A stretch of DNA of 6,638 bases, from positions 3,144 through 9,781 of the forward strand of contig DBXB01000007.1 of assembly GCA_002309155.1 (NCBI GenBank). Reading direction: 5' to 3'. Numbering within the stretch: position 1 is the first letter of the stretch; the number at the start of each line of letters is the position of its first letter. The stretch comes from Bacteroidales bacterium UBA1223 (GTDB lineage Bacteria > Bacteroidota > Bacteroidia > Bacteroidales > P3). A program made the position numbers and the translations under genes. Below the pieces are notes generated by a model that saw only the letters and a list, made by a program, of their open reading frames with translations, searched no databases and was not told the origin of the DNA. Below, one piece after another: positions 4,630 to 6,638 of the stretch.

Positions 4630-5064
4630 TTAACCTGATACGCTACCACTACGGACTTTAGGTTTTCCTGCGTCTTTCGCTTCGGCATGAAGTAATACAG
4701 AATTTTTTCGATAGAAAAAGAAATTAGAATCGAAAAGCGAGAGGTCAGCGGCTTCCTGTCTTGATAGTGAAGGCCGCGGGGGTAGGGCATTGAACTCAGC
4801 AATATGCTGAGCGAGCAAGCGCGCTGTGATAAACTGCACCCCCAGCTGATAGACCGCGACACCAAGGGATTGGGATATGCGGTGCAGGAAATCGGAGGTT
4901 TCAGAATCACAGAGGTGAAAGAAGCACCCGTGGCGCTGAGCATAATCAGCGATACGCTTGTAATATCTTTGCTCCTGAACTGACTGCCCAATGGACACCT
5001 TCAGGAAATGAGAGGCGAGCGAGACCATGCCGTTAGCCTCGATGAGAAGATAGTAGTGCTTCAT
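4630..5064 (-). CDS. Hypothetical 144-aa protein of the replication module
   Basis: No family is recognised. The start at 5064 is 4 bases after the stop of the 59-aa Cys-rich gene, so the two are likely co-translated. The product starts with a short strand (MKHYYLLIEANGMVSLAS), then a probable helix with QEQRYYKRIADYAQRHG (30-46), and a second helical stretch with VQFITARLLAQHIAEF (76-91). The C-terminal 45 residues include SRQEAADLSLFDSNFFFYRK and end in a Lys/Gly/Ser tail that is probably disordered. There is no signal peptide or strong membrane helix. Its place upstream of ssb and rep suggests a DNA-processing or regulatory role, which is context only. An overlapping ORF in another frame is judged a shadow. 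Confidence 0.65.
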   Translation of the reverse strand: MKHYYLLIEANGMVSLASHFLKVSIGQSVQEQRYYKRIADYAQRHGCFFHLCDSETSDFLHRISQSLGVAVYQLGVQFITARLLAQHIAEFNALPPRPSLSRQEAADLSLFDSNFFFYRKNSVLLHAEAKDAGKPKVRSGSVSG

Positions 5065-5068
5065 GAGC

Positions 5069-5248
5069 TCAGCGATTAAGGCGAGAAAATTTGAAACAGA
5101 ATTCGTAGTTTTCCTTAGGGTTACGCTTCCAGAAAGCTAGCTTTCCGCGAATTGAAACGTTAGCCAGGCAATTGCTACACACTTGGTTTGGAAATGCACA
5201 TTCCGACATGCTGCATTTCGATGGAATGTAATTGATTTTGTCTTGCAT
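5069..5248 (-). CDS. Small Cys-rich, zinc-ribbon-like protein
   Basis: The 59-aa reading from ATG 5248 begins 19 bases after the ribbon-helix-helix gene and ends 4 bases before the next start, so it fits the operon. Four cysteines are clustered as KCSMSECAFPNQVCSNC (11-27; Cys12, 17, 24 and 27), which could chelate zinc. A basic aromatic tail follows with a fifth Cys (FWKRNPKENYEFCF). Small zinc proteins in phage early regions often bind DNA or modulate host polymerase, but no family is recognised and the function is unknown. A longer reading up to 5401 would run through the upstream gene in another frame, and its extra residues look non-protein-like. Confidence 0.65.
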   Translation of the reverse strand: MQDKINYIPSKCSMSECAFPNQVCSNCLANVSIRGKLAFWKRNPKENYEFCFKFSRLNR

Positions 5249-5267
5249 AATGTCTAATATTTGGGGG

Positions 5268-5534
5268 TTAAAGTGATTTGGACTTAGCTTTCTCAGAACG
5301 CTGACGAAGTACCTCTGCATCTGGCTCGAACTTGACGACATAACCTTTGTCATATGCGAAGGTAACGGACAGCATATTCCAGATGGCTTCGTTACCGGCA
5401 CAACGTATCAGGGTCGTGAGTAACTGGTTAATGATTGCATTGCGCTTCCAATACGGATGATGAACCGTCAATTGTTCAATAGCGTGCTTTGTCTCAGGAT
5501 CGAGACGGACTGAAAGGAGTTCTAGATTTGCCAT
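5268..5534 (-). CDS. Ribbon-helix-helix-like DNA-binding protein
   Basis: The 88-aa product opens with LELLSVRLDPETKHAIEQL (4-22), which looks like the beta-strand and first helix of a ribbon-helix-helix (CopG/Arc) domain. A second helix follows, WKRNAIINQLLTTLI (29-43), with the usual basic turn before it. The rest includes a strand pair (MLSVTFAYDKGYVVKFEP, 54-71) and a Lys/Ser-rich end. Such proteins usually bind inverted or direct repeats as dimers and act as autorepressors or copy-number regulators. It is the first gene of the replication module. It lies about 110 bases after an intrinsic terminator, near a copy of GTTATGATAA (5636-5645) that also forms the arms of the repeat at 94-130. 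That motif is a possible operator. Family call from pattern only. Confidence 0.6.
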   Translation of the reverse strand: MANLELLSVRLDPETKHAIEQLTVHHPYWKRNAIINQLLTTLIRCAGNEAIWNMLSVTFAYDKGYVVKFEPDAEVLRQRSEKAKSKSL

Positions 5535-5647
5535 ACTTAGTTGAATTTGATTATACCATCGAGGAAAACTGACGTGAACGCCTTCGATTTGATATAATCG
5601 GCAATATGTAAATCAAAATCGTCGTGGTGACGGTTGTTATGATAAAC

Positions 5648-5686
5648 AAAAAAGATGGGGAGGTACTTGACGTCACTCTCCCCATC
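5648..5686 (-). terminator. Strong intrinsic terminator before the replication module
   Basis: On the minus strand GATGGGGAG (5686-5678) and CTCCCCATC (5662-5654) form a perfect 9-bp GC-rich stem with a 15-base loop containing the palindrome TGACGTCA. Six T's (5653-5648) follow at once. It lies 113 bases before the ribbon-helix-helix gene. An upstream CCATC can pair with the first arm (GATGG), so a competing, antiterminator-like fold is possible. Confidence 0.8.
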
Positions 5687-5750
5687 CATGCCGATGGCGC
5701 TGCCGATACGTTCGCGGGTCGCTCCTCAGCGTTGCCCGTTATCCTACGAC
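5648..5750 (-). ncRNA. Candidate small RNA or attenuator leader
   Basis: About 100 bases lie between a Bacteroidetes-type -7 element (5763-5756) and a perfect intrinsic terminator (5648-5686). The stretch is more GC-rich than its flanks and has no convincing minus-strand ORF. The predicted RNA has a nested stem, CGGG enclosing CGCU-GAGG-AGCG and closed by CCCG (about 5737-5715), before the terminator stem. Two readings are possible: an independent small RNA, or a 5' leader that attenuates transcription of the replication genes beginning at 5534. The 5' end is estimated from the promoter only. A plus-strand 60-aa ORF across this stretch is judged a shadow. Confidence 0.5.
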
Positions 5751-5755
5751 GGGGG

Positions 5756-5763
5756 CAAAGGTA
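5756..5763 (-). promoter_or_regulatory. Bacteroidetes-type -7 promoter element TACCTTTG
   Basis: The minus strand reads TACCTTTG at 5763-5756, an exact match to the Bacteroidetes TAnnTTTG -7 consensus, in an AT-rich intergenic stretch. A matching -33 TTTG at the usual distance is not clear; the nearest TTG triplets are 12 and 25 bases upstream. Exact matches also occur inside genes (1939-1946, 3250-3257), so the support is position as much as sequence. Confidence 0.5.
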
Positions 5764-5876
5764 CGAATTAAATCAATACGTTGTATTACAAGTTAAGATT
5801 ATTTAGGAAAATAGTTGCAGGGATGGCCTCGCGTTTATATAAGGTGTGGGCAGCAGGAAGCGGTTAAAGGTTATTA

Positions 5877-5907
5877 ACAAAAAGAAGGGTGGGGAACTCC
5901 CCACCCT
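5877..5907 (-). terminator. Strong intrinsic terminator after the lysis-type genes
   Basis: AGGGTGGGG (5886-5894) and CCCCACCCT (5899-5907) form a perfect 9-bp stem with a 4-base loop. On the minus strand it is followed by TCTTTTTG. It ends the transcript of the lysozyme-like and smalltalk-like genes. A second hairpin, GGCCA-CGCT-TGGCC (5910-5923), lies 2 bases upstream and may stabilise the 3' end. The stretch from 5877 down to 5764 holds no gene that I can support. Confidence 0.8.
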
Positions 5908-5938
5908 ACGGCCACGCTTGGCCTTACCGAATGCAAGA

Positions 5939-6040
5939 CTACAATGAAGACATGGCGGCATAGGAACCTGCGCCAGCTCCAAGGATTGTGATAATGAGCT
6001 TAAGCAGCTCTGCAACGATGGTTTTCCAATCCAGTTTCAT
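5939..6040 (-). CDS. Smalltalk-like membrane peptide, 33 aa
   Basis: This very short ORF starts 25 bases after the lysozyme-like gene and ends just before a terminator, which supports it as real. The peptide has a polar start (MKLDWKTIVAELLK), one hydrophobic helix (LIITILGAGAGSYAAM, 15-30) and a short end. Length, the WKTI start and a single membrane segment match the small Bacteroidetes peptides annotated as 'smalltalk protein', which are usually found beside cell-wall amidases or lysozyme-like genes. That family's function is unproven. A holin-like or lysis-helper role is inferred from the neighbouring wall-hydrolase-type gene. It lacks the C-terminal Cys that I recall in typical members, so it is a divergent member at best. 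Confidence 0.65.
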   Translation of the reverse strand: MKLDWKTIVAELLKLIITILGAGAGSYAAMSSL

Positions 6041-6065
6041 AAGCGTAATATATTAAGTTAGACAA

Positions 6066-6476
6066 TTAGGTCATCTTGTAGGCAACGTTGATGAGGGTGA
6101 TGTCGACGGGCTGGCCGCACTCTACCAGGCACATAGCTGAGACCAGTTTGGTCATGGTATCTTGGTCAGCGTAGTCGATAGGCTCGTCGGGCTGCAGCCC
6201 AGTTTTTGCGCAGACGGTTGAGACGTAAGCGCTTGTGTCGTTCTCTGAGCGTGGAGCCCATCGGCTGATAATGAGCTGCACAGTATTGAGGTGATACCGA
6301 CGTATGTAGCGACGGAGTATGATGAAGCCAGCCCGTAGGCCGTACACCATCGAGACAAATTGTTCGAACTCTGTGTCATCTGGGTTGTCGCGCTCTCCGA
6401 GCCAGGTGTTGCCAATTCGGATGTTGAGGGGATTGCAGTTACGAATACCGCGGGGAAGTGGGGCTTTTTGTTTCAT
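6066..6476 (-). CDS. Phage structural protein P5-like / lysozyme-like protein
   Basis: The 136-aa product opens with RGIRNCNPLNIRIGNTWLGE (9-28), the hallmark of Bacteroidetes phage proteins annotated as 'structural protein P5' with a lysozyme-like fold. The family-typical blocks FEQFVSMVYGLRAGFIILRRYI (37-58) and IISRWAPRSENDTSAYVSTV (69-88) follow, then MCLVECGQPVDI near the end. The likely role is muramidase-type peptidoglycan cleavage during entry or lysis, either on the virion or as an endolysin. Activity is not proven for the family. There is no signal peptide, so export would need a holin-like partner or virion packaging. The start codon overlaps the stop of the 37-aa peptide gene (ATGA), and the smalltalk-like gene follows 25 bases later. 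Confidence 0.8.
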   Translation of the reverse strand: MKQKAPLPRGIRNCNPLNIRIGNTWLGERDNPDDTEFEQFVSMVYGLRAGFIILRRYIRRYHLNTVQLIISRWAPRSENDTSAYVSTVCAKTGLQPDEPIDYADQDTMTKLVSAMCLVECGQPVDITLINVAYKMT

Positions 6477-6586
6477 TTGTCATAGGTGGAGAGGTAGCGG
6501 TCGCGGATGACGGTGACGCGCTGTGGGAAGAGGTCAGCCGCTGACAGCAGTACCAGCAGTGTGACGAGCATCAGCATTCTTCTCAT
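6473..6586 (-). CDS. Small signal-anchor peptide, 37 aa
   Basis: This ORF links the right-edge gene to the lysozyme-like gene. Its stop overlaps the next start as ATGA, which points to coupled translation. The product begins MRRMLMLVTLLVLLSAADLF, a short basic start and a hydrophobic helix like a signal peptide or membrane anchor. A charged tail, QRVTVIRDRYLSTYDK, follows. There is no Cys, so it is not a lipoprotein. It overlaps the C-terminal end of the upstream reading frame by 53 bases. Its position and shape recall small spanin or lysis-helper peptides, but this is speculative. Confidence 0.55.
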   Translation of the reverse strand: MRRMLMLVTLLVLLSAADLFPQRVTVIRDRYLSTYDK

Positions 6587-6638
6587 TGATGAAAAGGTTG
6601 AGTTTCTGGATATAATAGTTCAGTCCGAAGATAGAGCC
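6534..6638 (-). CDS. Unidentified gene, C-terminal 34 residues only
   Basis: An open frame enters from the right edge and stops at 6536-6534, giving 34 residues that include FGLNYYIQKLNLF and end in HTAGTAVSG. Its codon choices (ATC, AAC, GAG, AAG, GCT, CGT) resemble those of the other genes here. A second frame also enters from the edge and stops at 6585-6583 with an ATGA overlap to the 37-aa gene, so it cannot be excluded as the true upstream gene. The rest lies outside the window, and no function can be assigned. Confidence 0.4.
   Translation of the reverse strand, partial: GSIFGLNYYIQKLNLFINEKNADARHTAGTAVSG

Noticed and set aside
5624..5806. Plus-strand 60-aa ORF
   Set aside because: It runs antiparallel across the terminator and the candidate promoter, is the only plus-strand candidate in the region, and its sequence looks like a read-through of structured RNA; no family resemblance.

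Overview
The window looks like part of a small phage-like or phage-derived replicon of a Bacteroidales host (Bacteroides/Prevotella type). This rests on four things: a TAnnTTTG promoter element in an intergenic gap, a 33-residue 'smalltalk'-type peptide, a P5-type lysozyme-like protein with the RGIRNxNPLNIR start found in Bacteroidetes phages, and the lack of clear Shine-Dalgarno sequences. Every gene I accept is on the minus strand, so transcription runs from high to low coordinates. I see no tail, terminase, capsid, Zot-type ATPase, integrase or relaxase gene. Virion genes, if any, would lie beyond the right edge.

Right end (6638 to 5878, read leftward) is a compact lysis-type cassette. It holds the end of an unidentified gene, a 37-aa signal-anchor peptide overlapping it, a 136-aa P5-type lysozyme-like protein (ATGA overlap) and a 33-aa smalltalk-like membrane peptide. 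It closes with a strong intrinsic terminator. The next gap (5877-5535) has a Bacteroidetes-type -7 element, about 100 bases of GC-rich foldable sequence and a second perfect intrinsic terminator. This is either a small RNA or an attenuator leader for the genes that follow.

Middle (5534 to 2591) is a replication module: a ribbon-helix-helix-like protein, a 59-aa Cys-rich protein, a 144-aa unknown, a single-stranded DNA-binding protein, a 77-aa unknown and a 429-aa replication initiator of the Rep_trans / replication initiation factor type. The genes are tightly packed, and the 77-aa gene overlaps rep by 68 bases. Rep plus SSB suggests rolling-circle replication through a single-stranded intermediate.

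Left-centre (2590 to 851) starts with a gap carrying an 11-bp phased GAACG repeat. An ASCH-domain protein, a 79-aa Cys-containing ORF and a compact phage-type cytosine-C5 methyltransferase-like protein follow. These look like accessory or host-interaction genes.

Left end (850 to 1) is non-coding. It has an 11-bp iteron array right behind the methyltransferase gene, then a GC-rich region with hairpins, a G-quadruplex motif and a minus-strand terminator, then two AT-rich inverted repeats. It resembles an origin/packaging or transfer-origin region. This role is inferred from structure alone.
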